Shown here: positions 13,751-25,360 of the stretch, piece by piece
Numbering within the stretch: position 1 is the first letter of the stretch
Layout of the letters: each line of letters starts with the position of its first letter
Program-made: the position numbers and the translations under genes
Notes under the pieces: model-generated
Seen by the model: the letters and a program-made list of their open reading frames with translations, nothing else
What the model was told of the DNA's origin: nothing
Database searches by the model: none
Origin: Cokeromyces recurvatus
Taxonomy: Eukaryota > Mucoromycota > Mucoromycetes > Mucorales > Mucoraceae
DNA length: 64,000 nt
Direction of reading: 5' to 3'
NCBI RefSeq assembly: GCF_025118155.1
Contig: NW_026251413.1
Location: 124,001-188,000 of the forward strand

Positions 13751-14480
13751 TTAGAAAGATATTTTAATATTTAGGATAGAATTTGGATTCAATATTATAA
13801 GCAAATTTATAATTTTCTGAATAACCTTTAGCCATCCTACTAATATGGCCATAAATACAAATAAAAGTATCATAATTAACAATATTATAGCTGAAGTCGT
13901 TGTTAATGAAGTCGATCTCGTACCTATCTGACTAACGTTTATCATTGTTTTTATTATGAACAGCATGTTGCAAATACATTTTTTTTTTTAATAGCTAATC
14001 TCAATAGTAGCCAAACCATCTTCTTTATGCATTTCCTTAATAAAAAAAGAATAGCATAATTGCAAGTGTTGTCCCAATTATCTTTTACATACTTGGAATT
14101 GAAGGAGATATCAATACTAAAATTTTCATCAACATATTTCAAAAAATAACAGAAGCCCTAGAATCTATTACTCATACGAATATCTTTACAAGGCCCCTAT
14201 TAAATATTCCAATAAACTAGGAACAACAGCTTTAATATTGACACCAAAAAAATAGCAATTCCAGTATATACATGTGTATATATAAACCCCCTCCAATAAT
14301 GGCCTTCTACGATATCACAGTCAAATGATTTACCAATACCTATATCACAATAATAATTTTTACCCTAAAGAGCCTCAGAAAATTTATGCTTAGGTTAGCT
14401 ACAGCGTTTGTTAATCTGAGAGCTAAAAAGGCTACATCTTTGCTTGATACCAAACCAGGGTTTAGAATTAGCAAAGGCAC
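13751..14480 (-). pseudogene. possible decayed multi-pass membrane protein gene
   Basis: Read from 14480 leftward, one frame gives a Cys-containing loop (IKQRCSLFSSQINKRC, then NYYCDIGIGKSFDCDIVEG) followed by a hydrophobic segment (YTGIAIFLVSILKLLFLVYW). Several in-frame stops interrupt it. A further hydrophobic frame at 13751-13966 has one helix (IILLIMILLFVFMAILVGWL). Paired Cys loops plus helices resemble tetraspan families such as SUR7/PalI, but I cannot assign it. It may instead be an active gene with unrecognised introns. Confidence 0.3.
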
Positions 14481-14604
14481 TAATAGTTTTTTTCTTTTTC
14501 TTTTTCTTTTGCTGATTGTAGACTATAAACAAGCACAAAAATATGATAGGCGACAATATATTAATTAAGCGTGTTATGTAGATATGTTTGTAAAGAAAAA
14601 TTAT

Positions 14605-15255
14605 TTATTTTTTAAAAACAATATTTTTTTTTCTATGTTTCCTTCTTGATATTAAAATGCCATCTTTACTAGATTTATCTGGTATATTGATATTGTATGA
14701 ATTTATGTCATTATCCTCTTCTTGATAAAGAAACTTATTTACAAAACTGATTGGTAAGTCATGAAGCTCTGGAATCCAATCTGCAGGTCTAGTAGTAATT
14801 ATTTCGTTATCTAGTCTCATTAAATTTGCATGCTCATCTAAAACAAATAAGTAAGAGGAGATAATTAAAAAAAGGCATTATCATATTTACCTGTTATGCA
14901 ATATAATGAATCAAAAGGAGCAGTATTCATTAAATTAACTGTCATGAACGAAATAAATATAAACCATACAAATGTCATTAACCAAATAGGTATAGCTAAT
15001 GCCCAATATCTACTTGGATAATAAGTAATGCCTAGTCGGTGTAATATTTCATCAGGGACATAAGCCCAAATCAGATAAATACCTTTTAATGCAAATAAAT
15101 GAGCAAGCAATATATGTACAATTTACTTTTTGTTTTTTACCAAAAGCTACAAAGGAAGACAAATACATGACAAATCCATAATATTCATATGCTGGTATTT
15201 TATTTGTAATAGCTACAGGTGGTGCTCGTTCAACTCGTGGTAAACTAGAGGACAT
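14605..15255 (-). CDS. GPI19: GPI-GlcNAc transferase subunit P (PIG-P)
   Basis: PIG-P is a small ER membrane subunit of the complex that adds GlcNAc to phosphatidylinositol, the first step of GPI-anchor synthesis. Three exons (15141-15255, 14891-15082, 14605-14837) join in phase to 179 residues. The PIG-P domain spans most of it: YEYYGFVMYLSSFVAFGIYL (TM1) followed by IWAYVPDEILHRLGITYYPS, RYWALAIPIWLMTFVWFIFI (TM2), and NTAPFDSLYCITDEHAN. The last two blocks cross exon joins correctly, which supports the model. The C-terminal tail is basic (SRRKHRKK). Confidence 0.92.
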
Positions 15256-15316
15256 TCTATTAAAAAAAACAAAATGTGTTTTTAATTATATATTATTGCT
15301 ATAATTATAACGAATT

Positions 15317-15854
15317 TTACTCTGAATAAGATCTTGGTCTATATCTTTTTTTCTTCAAAACTGATTTCGCTGTTGGTCCATTTGTTCTAGCAGAATTCAA
15401 AAAGCTATTATCATCACTCATTATCTTTAATCTACTAGTTTTATCATTGTCCGTTTCGTCATCAATGTTTATTTTCTTTCTACATTTTACATCTAGAAAA
15501 CTGCTAAACGAATGTCGTCTTTTGCAGACACTTGAATAAACATTAGTTTTAATGTTAATTCGATTATTTATTATTTACTTTTATATGAATTTCTTTTTTT
15601 TTTTTTTTTTTACTTTTTTTTTACATTGAATTTTTTGTTTTCTGTATTAGTTTATAATTAATATTATGCTCATTAGATCCATGACTCAAGGAGATCGATG
15701 TATTATTTATAATAGATAGATTTGACATAGTAGATGGTATCGCATAGTTCACTAAATTAGGTAATGATGGTGTTGACCGTGAAGAAGAGAATGAAGGAGG
15801 ATTTGTTTTCGACAAATGAGTTTTAATTGAGGAAGAAACTTGATCTATTGACAT
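15317..15854 (-). CDS. small Ser-rich basic protein, unknown function
   Basis: Not recognised. Two exons (15625-15854, 15317-15530) join across a 94-bp A-rich intron in phase to 147 residues. The N-terminal half is rich in Ser/Asn/Pro (SSSRSTPSLPNLVNYAIPST). The join creates a basic block VCKRRHSFSSFLD. The C-terminus is KKKRYRPRSYSE, like a nuclear localisation signal. The length and composition suggest an intrinsically disordered nuclear or regulatory protein, but this is inference. The RRHS-F arrangement could be a phosphorylation site. Confidence 0.5.
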
Positions 15855-16367
15855 CTCAATTTGTATTGAAAACTCATATCTATAGTTAAAAAAAAAAGGA
15901 AAACTTTGAAAGATATATTTGTCAATGCCTTTTTTTTAGCATTTAAAAGTCACGACAATAAATTACTCAAATGGACACAGGATATATGTAATGCATATAA
16001 CTTATCCACGCTAATGTAAACAATATATTGCTTTTTATGGGGAACAACAAAATCATTGAGAAAAAAAATTCACAAAGGGAATGCTTAAGCTATATAAAAA
16101 AAAGCTATATGTCTGTTTGAATATTTACATATATTTATTTTTTGTAAGCTTAGTTTTTAATAAAAAAAAAAGGGTCTTAATGTAATAGTAATTATTCTTT
16201 GAAAGAAAAGATGTAACATTATGCATATATGTCATGTGATTATATCCAAAAATAATATATATAATATTACGCATAAAACGGACTTATTTAGTTCCATGTG
16301 TACAAATACAATAATTAACATAACATTCGTGTCTATAAGTATTTGGTCTGTTTGATTGATTCTACAC
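15855..16367. other. gene-free gap
   Basis: AT-rich gap holding the promoter of the small protein gene (reading left) and the 3' flank of the LACTB2-like gene. Nothing else seen. Confidence 0.6.
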
Positions 16368-17486
16368 TTATAGTTTACTAGAATTGCCGCCATTATTAAT
16401 ATATTTCCATTTTTGATTAACAATCGTAAATACATTATTAGCGTCATAAGGATCTATACCAACTTCTTTCTTAAACTTTTCATCATCAACCATCTCTACT
16501 CTCCCATCAAAATATAATTTAATAAGATGTAATCCCATGGCGCGTACGACTACAGCTATCAATTCCTCATTATTATATTCTCTATTTAGTGCCAAACTGG
16601 TAGCTTCTACTAACTCTATTGCTGTCCATGTTTGGCTAGTATCCTTCAACATTAAATCTAAAATTTGTTTTTCTTTTGCCATCCGTAGTGCCAAATATTG
16701 CTCTATTTTTTCCATGCCATTATTTACAACATCACCATGTCCAGGAAACAAACGTGAAGGATTTAAGGCTTGAATTTTATTTAAACTATGAACATACTCC
16801 GTTAAGTCTTCAAATGCAACACTTCCATGGCCTAAAATGCAATCTGCAGTAAACACTGTATCTTCTTCATCTAAATAAAATGCGCAGTGATCTTTGGCAT
16901 GTCCTGGCGTATGAATAACCTGGATGTGAGTATTTTCATCTACTTTTATTAATTGATTATCTTTTAAATCATTTAAAGTGATGTTCTTTGGAAGCGATGT
17001 CTGTAATTCCTTATGAAAGTGCTTATAGATACCATTCATATCTTTCAGAGGATATTTATGTATTTTAATAAATTGATGTATATCTTTGTTTGTATCGGGA
17101 GACTTGTTTTGATTTAACTTAGACGACATAATATGTGGAAGCCCACCCCAATGGTCAGTATGGCAATGGCTGATGATAATATCAGATATATATGCTTCAG
17201 GGTGAATAGATCTAAGTGATTCAATCAATAGAGGAACATAGTCTGGTTGCCCATCTCCACAATCAATTAAAACTTTTCGGTTGCCCGCTCCAACAAGATA
17301 AGTGTTTGTACCTAAATCAATTGTTAAGCTTGATATTATATAAATATAGATGTGAATTAATCAATTACCTTGTAGCGTAAATTTTCCTGGATTTAGTCCC
17401 ATTACTCTCCATACTCGCTTAGATAACTGGGAAAAATTGGGCAACTGAGGGAGGTCTAATCTTGGTGTAGATTCATACAATACCAT
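16368..17486 (-). CDS. LACTB2-type metallo-beta-lactamase-fold hydrolase
   Basis: The family includes human LACTB2, a mitochondrial endoribonuclease. Two exons (17369-17486, 16368-17311) give 353 residues. N-terminal LNPGKFTLQGTNTYLVG is the LACTB2/GLX2-like opening. The metal-binding motif is complete: SHCHTDHWGG (HxHxDH), then HTPGHAKDH, FTADCILGHG, and FPGHGDVV. The C-terminal winged-helix-like region (EELIAVVVRAMGLHLIKLY) is also typical. No clear mitochondrial presequence is visible: the start is MVLYESTPRLDLP. An RNA substrate is family knowledge, not shown here. Confidence 0.9.
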
Positions 17487-17803
17487 TAATGTAAATAATT
17501 ATAGGAAGAAAAAGAGCAACTAAAGCTTCTATGTATAAGGTAAGGTTATTTATATATCCAATATCATAGTAGTACGAGCAGTCGTAACTATGCTTAAAAT
17601 ATACATCTTTATTATTAATAAAATTTAAACCCAATGAGCACATTGATAAACTACGCACACTATTTTCGGGGGGGAGAGGATGTAGACAGAGGATATGGTA
17701 ATTATAAATATATAGCAAATATATATAAGCTTACTACTAAAAAAATGATATATTTAAATTTTATTATTTATCATACAATATAATAAAGAAGAAGAAAAAA
17801 AAA
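17487..17803. other. gene-free gap
   Basis: Short spacer between the LACTB2-like start and the lipoyl synthase stop, with a G7 run near 17670. The minus open frame at 17473-17718 is not supported. Confidence 0.6.
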
Positions 17804-19193
17804 CTATAATGTTTCTTCTGTGTTTGCTTCAAGTTTAGGCGGTGTAGTAGAGAGTGGTAAACCTTTACGACCTTTTAGAATATTACTAATGAAGAATTCG
17901 CCTGCTTTATAACTTGATCTAACTAAAGGACCACTTGCGACATACTTGAATCCCATATCCATACCTTTTGTTTCCCAATATTTGAATTTTTCAGGAGTAA
18001 CATATTCATGGACTTTCATATGTCGTTTTGTAGGTCTCATATATTGTCCAAGTGTCACACAATCAACATTGGCCTTTCTAAGCTCTTCAAGTGCATGTAA
18101 TACTTCTTCATCTGTCTCACCACAACCCAGCATAATAGATGATTTTGTAATCAAGCTAGGTTGAATTTCCTTGGCATGTTGAAGCACATTAAGAGATTGA
18201 CGGAAGCCTGCACGACGATCACGAACATACGGTGTTAGCGCCTCAACTGTCTCAATATTATGTGCATAGACATCTAATCCAGATAAAGCAACTGTCTCAA
18301 CTCCCTTGAGATTACCACCAAAATCACCCGTTAAACATTCAACAAGAATTTGAGGTGCTTTTTGCTTGATCTTACGAATCGTTTCTGCAAAATGAGTAGA
18401 TCCACCGTCTGGAAGATCATCACGATCAACACTAGTTAAGACAACATAATCTAGCCCCCAACGACTGATAGCTTCTGCAGTATGTTCAGGTTCATGAGGA
18501 TCTAAAGGTTTAGGCGTTCTATTTGTTTTAACTGAGCAGAAACGACAACCTCGAGTACATTCATCACCCATCAGCATGATGGTAGCAGTGGCTGTCTGAT
18601 GTTCACCTCCTCCCCAACAGTCTCCAACATTAGGACATCTAGCTTCTTCACAAACTGTATGGAGTTTTAAACCACGTAAGTCTCTTTTAATTTTACCGTA
18701 ATTCTTTCCAGAAGGAATATCCGTTTTTAACCAATCTGGTAAGCGTGGCTGTTTTCTTTATATACGTACATAAGTAAGCTTATAAATCAATAGGAAAAAA
18801 AGGGGGGAATGATGGGATAAAATACGTACAATTTTGTAGTTTTTACTTTCTTGCCTTCAACAACTGTTTCTCTTAATTCTAGAGCTTCGATATGAGATAT
18901 TTTCTTTTCAAAACCGGGGTTAACAAATTCATCCAGAGAGTCTGCAGCATCTTCATCCTGTAGTCTCTTTCGAAGCTCTTTAAGTCGAGATGGCTTTTCT
19001 TTATCTGGAATAACTGTAGCATGATGACGGATTTGTTGCTGTGTCTATAATAAAACTTTATTAATCATTGCCGTTTTATTATTACCATTATTTATTTCTT
19101 TATTATGAAGAATAGTTAAGAACCTACGGCTATAAATAAAGTACGAGGGTATGAATAAGCAACTCTTGTTGATATATGTTTTAAAAGAGACAT
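17804..19193 (-). CDS. LIP5: lipoyl synthase, mitochondrial
   Basis: Radical-SAM enzyme that inserts two sulfurs into octanoyl groups on E2 and H proteins in mitochondria. Three exons (19128-19193, 18830-19044, 17804-18755) give 410 residues. The start [20 protein letters not shown] looks like a mitochondrial presequence. The auxiliary cluster motif is [12 protein letters not shown] (CX4CX5C), the radical-SAM motif is CTRGCRFC, and the ending [12 protein letters not shown] carries the conserved RSSY Ser ligand. All cluster ligands are present. Confidence 0.96.
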
Positions 19194-20582
19194 AATATAT
19201 ATATATTATCTAATTATATTATTAACAGAAAGAAAGAAATATATAAATAATTAAGGAAATAATTAAGAAAAAGTATAAAAGATAAAAATGATGGGAGGGG
19301 TGGGGAGATCTAAAATGCGTGACTGCAAAGTTACCGAGTTATTTAAAAAAAAAAATAAAAACTTTAATAGTCGTTGCTCCTTTTTTGATCCTGTAAATTT
19401 GAAGATATTGAGGAAAAAGACAAAAACTAATAATTTTGAAGTATATTTAAATTAATTTTTAAGTTACTGCAACATATTGCCAAAGGCCTCATGTATCTTG
19501 ATGATATAGAGAAAAGGATTGGGGTATTATCCGAAGTGCTGCTACGAAAATTGTTATTATTGACAGAAAAAGTAACTATCTTAAATAATAAATGACAGCT
19601 ATTCATCATCTTGTGTCAATAATTTTAGACATGCGACTTTGAATTTATCATCAGTATTATTGTCTTGAAATGAATCAAATCATAGATATATACAATACAT
19701 CATAAGGCTCACATTTGGATCCTTTCTCACTTTTGCAATAACGACAAATCATTCAAAAGCTATCTTCGTCAAAAATCATAACGCATTCCAGTTACGATAC
19801 GGCTGTACTTAATAATGATATCAGAAAGATAATTAGGAAATTCAGTTTTGTATTCAGAATTATTCGATTGATTCTTTGCTATATAAAGTTTGACGGTATT
19901 TAGGATGAGAAAACAAAACAATTTAAGAATATATGATATCAAGACTGATGACATATAAAAAACTAAAATATATATAAAAATATATATATTTAAAAATATA
20001 CGTATAATTTTTGATGGCAAGAAGAAAGGGTTTTATAGTGTGGAAACAATGCTTTAGAATGAGTATTTATTCGATCTAAATAAATAAAATAGAGTGAATA
20101 GTTATTTATTTAATCAGTATGAGCCTATCATAGAAAGTGAATATCAAGAGATCATGACTAATCATTCATAACTATGTACACCATTTAACCAATAACATTA
20201 TTCTCGTCATTATAACGTTTCTATTATACTAGTTTCAGAATATTATACTAAATTTTAGTAAGGGAATTATAAATTATTAAATAAATTAACTGTGCCAAAC
20301 AGCATTATACGCTGGAATTTAATGAAGCTCGATCAAAGCTAAACCTTAGGTGTTTGGTTTAGATTGATTACTGTCATATCCTATGAATCAAATATTTCTA
20401 ATAAGTATAGAATCAAGATATCAATAAAAGATGCTTGTTAAAAAACTATAAAAGGAGTTAATTATTTTGAAAAGACTTTGAAGTTTAAACCTAGTTTTAA
20501 ATAAATAAAAAAAAAAAAATATAAAACAGTTCCTTAGAGACTCTTATCTTTGTCTTTATAATTTTTTTTCTTTCTTCCTTTA
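19194..20582. other. gene-free AT-rich stretch
   Basis: Holds the lipoyl synthase promoter. Short open frames here (19427-19609, 19769-20020, 20497-20709 on minus) are AT-biased and unsupported. A decayed 5' portion of the LINE lying to the right may be included but could not be recognised. Confidence 0.55.
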
Positions 20583-20885
20583 TTGATCCAACAGTCCTGT
20601 TTAGCTTATGTTGATGGTATAGTCTTGATATCGAAATCCTCTCCCTTACAAGCCTTACTAAACTTTTGTAAGGATTATAGCTACCAACTGGGATACAGAT
20701 GCAATTCACAAATATATATTATACTTGTTCTTAATTCGTTAATGCAACCGCACACACTTCACAGCTATTATAGTGCCCGCATATATTTTTCCTTCTCGAG
20801 TATGCCTATTAGACCTAATGTTTTTCTATACTCTAATTCTTCGGTTCAAACCAACGTTACCAAAGCTTTACCCGCCATAAATTAA
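20583..20885 (+). pseudogene. LINE reverse-transcriptase fragment
   Basis: The frame reads CLAYVDGIVLISKSSPLQAL, then LNFCKDYSYQLGYRCN. This matches the palm-domain YxDD region of non-LTR reverse transcriptases and the following stretch (family pattern: AYVDDIVLxS...LGYRWNPxK). The catalytic second Asp is Gly (YVDG). The later part (SFSSMPIRPN, TNVTKALPAIN) resembles the downstream FxYLGIPF and NVTKAL regions, with substitutions. Only about 300 bp remain. It lies 146 bp from the 3' end of the tRNA-Val gene. Confidence 0.7.
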
Positions 20886-21020
20886 ATAGCTTCTATTAAT
20901 ATTAAAATACACCATTGGACACAATTCAAAATTCGGTATTACATTTCTATCACTAAAAAAAATAAAAATAAAAATAAGCGAGCAAAATAAAAAACTACAT
21001 ACACTACCGAAAAGTAGGAC

Positions 21021-21028
21021 GAAAAAAA
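21021..21028 (-). terminator. RNA polymerase III T-run terminator
   Basis: Read on the minus strand, eight T residues start three bases past the tRNA-Val discriminator base, as expected for Pol III termination. Confidence 0.75.
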
Positions 21029-21031
21029 ATA

Positions 21032-21105
21032 TGATTTCTGCCAGACTCGAACTGGCGACCGCCTGCGTGTTAAGCAGGCGTGATAACCAACTACACCAAG
21101 AAACC
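21032..21105 (-). tRNA. tRNA-Val (anticodon AAC)
   Basis: Minus strand: the acceptor arm GGTTTCT pairs with AGAAATC (one G-T pair) plus discriminator A. The D-arm contains GTGTAGTTGGTTATCAC (A box). The anticodon stem GCCTGC/GCAGGC encloses loop TTAACAC, anticodon AAC. The T-arm is CCAGTTCGAGTCTGG (B box GTTCGAGTC). No intron. A T-run terminator follows. Confidence 0.95.
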
Positions 21106-21223
21106 ATTTGGTGATAAAAAAATCGCTAAGAAAATAATGTCAGCTTATTGTAAACAAAAGTCACGTGATCAATGACGTCACTAATCTGCTTGAGCATCAA
21201 CTTTGTTTGTTTTAAACTATGTA

Positions 21224-21516
21224 TGTTGTGTATATAATGATGTATTACATAATATCTTATAATATACAGATCAGAGTCATGAACAAACGAGATCTCATTA
21301 TTTGGTTTCAAGGAAAATAGCCGAGCCGACTAGATCAAGCACGAATACAAATAATTTAATTCTCAATCTGGGCAAAGACTAGAGAGCTCAAATACAATAA
21401 CTTTAATTATTTTATGGGAAATCTTCTTCTTTCATTCTGTTCCTGTCGCAAAGTAACCCTGTTCTTCACAAGATATAAAATAAGGATCCATTTTGCACTC
21501 ATTTTGAGAAATTCAA
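21224..21516 (+). mobile_element. solo LTR-like sequence, family 2, copy A (3' end decayed)
   Basis: Starts TGTTGTGTATATAAT and is the reverse complement, with high identity, of 35705-36016. Shared blocks include the runs around 21251-21330 and 21425-21500. The far end, expected to read TTCAACA, is not recognisable, so no target duplication could be read. The start lies 118 bp from the tRNA-Val 5' end. Confidence 0.7.
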
Positions 21517-22330
21517 CTTTTATTTTTTTTTTATTATTTTTAATTCAGTTTTATTTTTATTCAATTGATAATAAAAGCCTTATACAAAGTTTCCACAGAT
21601 TTATTCTGTCTTCTTTTTTTTAGCTCTACCTTATCAACAATTACATTCACTTTTTTTTTATTATAATGAAGCATATTGGATGCTTTAAGAGATTTTATTT
21701 ATGGTCGTATCATTTTTAAAGCGAATATTATTGAATTGTTAATTAAAGAAATTGTACAATGAAGTTTTGATTAACTTTTTTTTCTTTACTTCATTATTTT
21801 ATTTTGTTAATGTTTTATGTGATAATACCGTAGACGTATTACATATAATATTGGTTAATGTTAAAAATATAAAAAAAGGTACAAAGAGAAAGAAAACAAT
21901 AGGAAAGTGTAGTTAAAAGCTTTTTATAATGGGAGTTGCCTTTATAAGTAAATCATACTAGATATAAACCATCCGTTACTACATAATAAGGAGACTATTT
22001 AAATAAAACTAGTGTATTACACTTTATGGCATATTGTATATTCTACATTTAGTTTTGATAATAATCATTGTTGGGCTATTCGAGCATTGCAATATTTATG
22101 TTAAAAACAGAAATATAGAAATACACAGAGGTAAAATATGTGAGATTTGTTAATACTTTTCTTGAAATAAAAAATAAAATATGATATTAGTCAGAACTAA
22201 TTGAAGAGAAAGGAGCCTATCTATAACATATAAGATAAAATACTAGAACATGTTTACGTGTATTATATTAAAGATGCAAATAGTAGTCACTCGTGTAACA
22301 TTTCATTATAAAACGGTATAAAAGGCACGA
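21517..22330. other. gene-free AT-rich stretch
   Basis: No coding frame, RNA gene or terminal repeat recognised. It lies between two LTR sequences of different families. Confidence 0.6.
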
Positions 22331-22335
22331 ATGTT

Positions 22336-22924
22336 TGTTGTGGTTTAGGTAAGTTTAATTAATTAAATAAAAGAAATAAAGTAAAAGAAAATAAGACAGA
22401 AGAAGTACGTTGAGACTTGTCAATAAGTTTATTAAAAGTTAATTCAATACAAGTATTGTTATTAGTTGTAAGTTATGAGTTATAATGTAAGAGTATTTAT
22501 ATATTTTGTGGATAAGGATGATGAGTAATAAGAAGATAAAAATATAACAAATTGTATTTGATAATATAATTATAGAAGGATTACTAAGAGTTATAATTAT
22601 AGATTCATGTCTTTAGTATATATTTATTTTTATAACTAATACGTGTATTCTGAGTAGAATCAATTATTACGCGTATTTGTATTATTCTTAGTTTACCCCA
22701 GTTTAACTTGTATAAAGTTATTTTTATAAATTTATATTCAGCAGAACAATAATAGAAGAAAGTATATTTTTAGATGTAGGACTTTTTATTAATTAATTAT
22801 TTTTCTATACAAGGGTAAATATACTAAATATGTTTATAGACAGAATTATTATACAAATGCACTATATATTCTATTATGACTATTTATCTTATTGAATTAA
22901 GTTATAAATCTTACAACCATGACA
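22336..22924 (+). mobile_element. solo LTR, family 1, copy 1 (TSD ATGTT)
   Basis: The 589-bp sequence begins TGTTGTGGTTTAGG and ends ACAACCATGACA. It is flanked by a perfect 5-bp duplication ATGTT at 22331-22335 and 22925-22929. Over its whole length it matches the reverse complement of 56300-56856. TG...CA ends, a short imperfect inverted terminal repeat and a 5-bp duplication are the marks of a Copia or Gypsy type LTR. No internal region is attached. Confidence 0.88.
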
Positions 22925-22936
22925 ATGTTTAATTTC

Positions 22937-22975
<39 letters not shown>

Positions 22976-22978
22976 CAG

Positions 22979-23064
22979 AAATGTGAGGAGCCTGTTTTAT
23001 GCCGGGCTATGAATAGCACTGAAAATCGCCCCGTCTGTATAGTGCCTCCCATGGCTGATGGAAG
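22979..23064 (+). other. exon-like coding island of unknown origin
   Basis: An 86-bp segment of higher GC lies between a perfect acceptor (T35 then CAG, ending 22978) and a good donor (AAG/GTAACA at 23065). It stays open, reading KCEEPVLCRAMNSTENRPVC and then IVPPMADG. Three Cys residues in 20 positions suggest real protein sequence. No neighbouring exons were found. It starts 50 bp from the LTR target duplication and may be an orphan exon of a broken gene. Confidence 0.35.
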
Positions 23065-24543
23065 GTAACACAGACTCATAGAATAGTAATTTCATGTTTA
23101 TTGATAATAAGAGTAATTATTAACTACAAACAATATTTAGCTCTTCATTTATAAAAATGTTAGACTTCTAAAGATTGTTTCGTAAAATAGTCCTTCTTAT
23201 TACAATAGAACATTCAAGAGGTTAAAACGATATATGCTTTCATTTATAATAAAAGTGTGATATTACTTGTAAAATATAAAATAAAAAAAAAATATAAAGA
23301 CAAAAGAAAGTCAACGAGAGCAAATAATAGATCTAAAGTCAATTATTTTATTTATGAATTTAAATTAATGAGGTATTTATAAGGATTGTTAAAGAGGTCT
23401 AAAATAAGATATGAATCAGAAAAGTGTTAGTTATGACTGAATAGCATATAGTATAGTATTGTTAATGAAATGCACAATGTCTTTAAATTCATGAAGGAGC
23501 ATGCAAATAAGTTGAAATAATCCCTTCTCTTATATTATATGTCTAGGTACTTTAAAAGACTTGGAGGTTAAATAAAGGATAATTAAATCTGATTATACCT
23601 TGTTTTGATACTTATCATAACAATCCTCAGCAATAAATATAAAGACATGATAATTAATCAGATGATACTAACAAGTCAAAGATAGTCGAAAAAAAAAAAG
23701 TCTTTTAATTATCCTTTCGCTTTGTTATTAAAGAGTATTTATATATAATTTTCAAATATCATTATTTAAGGTGTAGTACTTTACTGAGTTACTACACTAT
23801 GGAAGTTAGTTAGTAAAGAATACGACTATTGTATCCCATATAATAGATGTTTGTATACATTATTAATTCAAAAAATATAGCTTTGTTTCAGTTAAATATA
23901 CTGTTTCGATAATTATTGTTCTTATATATTTTGAACCGGTATTATAGCTGTAAACATCTAGTGTGTGATGACACATTTAAAGAGAGCTATTATATTACAT
24001 TCATTGACGTCTATATCTGAATTGTAGATCTTTACATGATGATCAGATATAAAATGAATTAATGTTTTTAAAGCTGTAATATAGCACTCAGTTTATTATT
24101 ATTTATTTAGATTAAATTATAGACTATAACCATGACTGAACTTTAGTACTTTGCAAGGTAGTTTAATGTCATATATTAACTATATCACATACTAAAACTG
24201 TTTACCTCAAACAAGACCAGACCAGAATGCTTCTTTACATTTGTCATACTGATGAATTAAAATGACTGATACTACTACTACTACTGAAATCTATATATCT
24301 TATATTTATCTCCTTTAGATCAATAATCACTCATTATACCTTTACGATATCATTTTATTCTTTTATTTTCTTTTACCAGCAAACAATGATGCTATAAATA
24401 TCATAATCATATTAATGATAAATTAACCAATAGAATAATAAGCTAAAGAAAAGAATATAAATGAATATGCGTACAATGATATACAATTTTCTTTTTAATA
24501 AAAAAAAGATAGGGTATTATTATTTAAAGAATAATGAAAGTGA
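23065..24543. other. gene-free AT-rich stretch
   Basis: No support for any gene. Only AT-rich sequence and a small hairpin-like GTGTAGTA/TACTACAC pair near 23770-23800. Confidence 0.6.
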
Positions 24544-25360
24544 TTAACATAATAAATCCCGCATAGGCTCTTTTCCTTTATGTTTTGTTAAAAAGCGAGG
24601 AGGTGATAAAGATCTTAAAATTGCCTTTGTCTTGTATGATTCATTTTTAGAAGAAAGAATCACTTTCTTTTTAATAGGTAATTCTTCTTGATCTGATAAC
24701 GAGGAGTGATGATCGTCATCCTTAGAGTAAATGACTTTGAATGGTGTTCTGTTATAATTCAGTTGTCGTGCCTTTTGCTCATAATTTGGTGGTGGTTTAT
24801 TTTCAATGTTACTTTTATCATCATCATAATAGACTATCCTAATTTCTTCTTCCATATCGTCATCGCCTTCATAAACAGATAATAACCATTTTATAGTAGG
24901 ATCATAATGTTCATCTTCCTCTTCATCAAAAATCGATTTCATTATCATTTCTTTATTATTCGGTAAAGGTGTTAAATACATTTCACTCTCCCTTGATAAT
25001 GATTTTTGATCCATCATTTTATATGAATCAAAACTGAAACTGCCTTCTTCATCTGACCCTTCATCTTCTGAAAAAGGAAAATTAATTTGAATACCCTATA
25101 TATATATATATATTAAGAAGAGAAGAGAGTTATTAATTCAAAGTAGTAGTAGTCAGTAGTCATAATCTATTTACTGTTGAATCATCATATATTTGATTGT
25201 TTTCACTTTCTTCTTGAGCTGCCTTCATTAACCTTTCGTTAAAGTTTGTTGCACGAAACTCAAAATGCATATCATTATCAGATTCAGAGTCAAGTGCCAT
25301 ACGAGAAAGACGAGTACATGGTGTTAACGAGAAATACGAATCTGATATGCTCGTTGTCAT
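24544..25360 (-). CDS. acidic protein of unknown function
   Basis: Not recognised. Two exons (25175-25360, 24544-25095) splice across a 79-bp intron rich in TA repeats to give 245 residues. The composition is acidic and Ser-rich (SEDEGSDEEGSFSFDSY, FDEEEDEHYDPTIKWLLSVY, DDDMEEEIRIVYYDDD) with a basic C-terminal third (IKKKVILSSKNESYKTK, HKGKEPMRDLLC). This suggests a soluble, largely disordered protein. The segment PTIKWLLSVYEGDDD could be a short helical motif. The intact frame across the splice join and codon-like sequence support a real gene. Confidence 0.55.

Noticed and set aside
19769..20020. Hydrophobic minus open frame
   Set aside because: Poly-Ile/Leu/Tyr composition follows from AT-rich sequence; no start context, homologue or splice partners.
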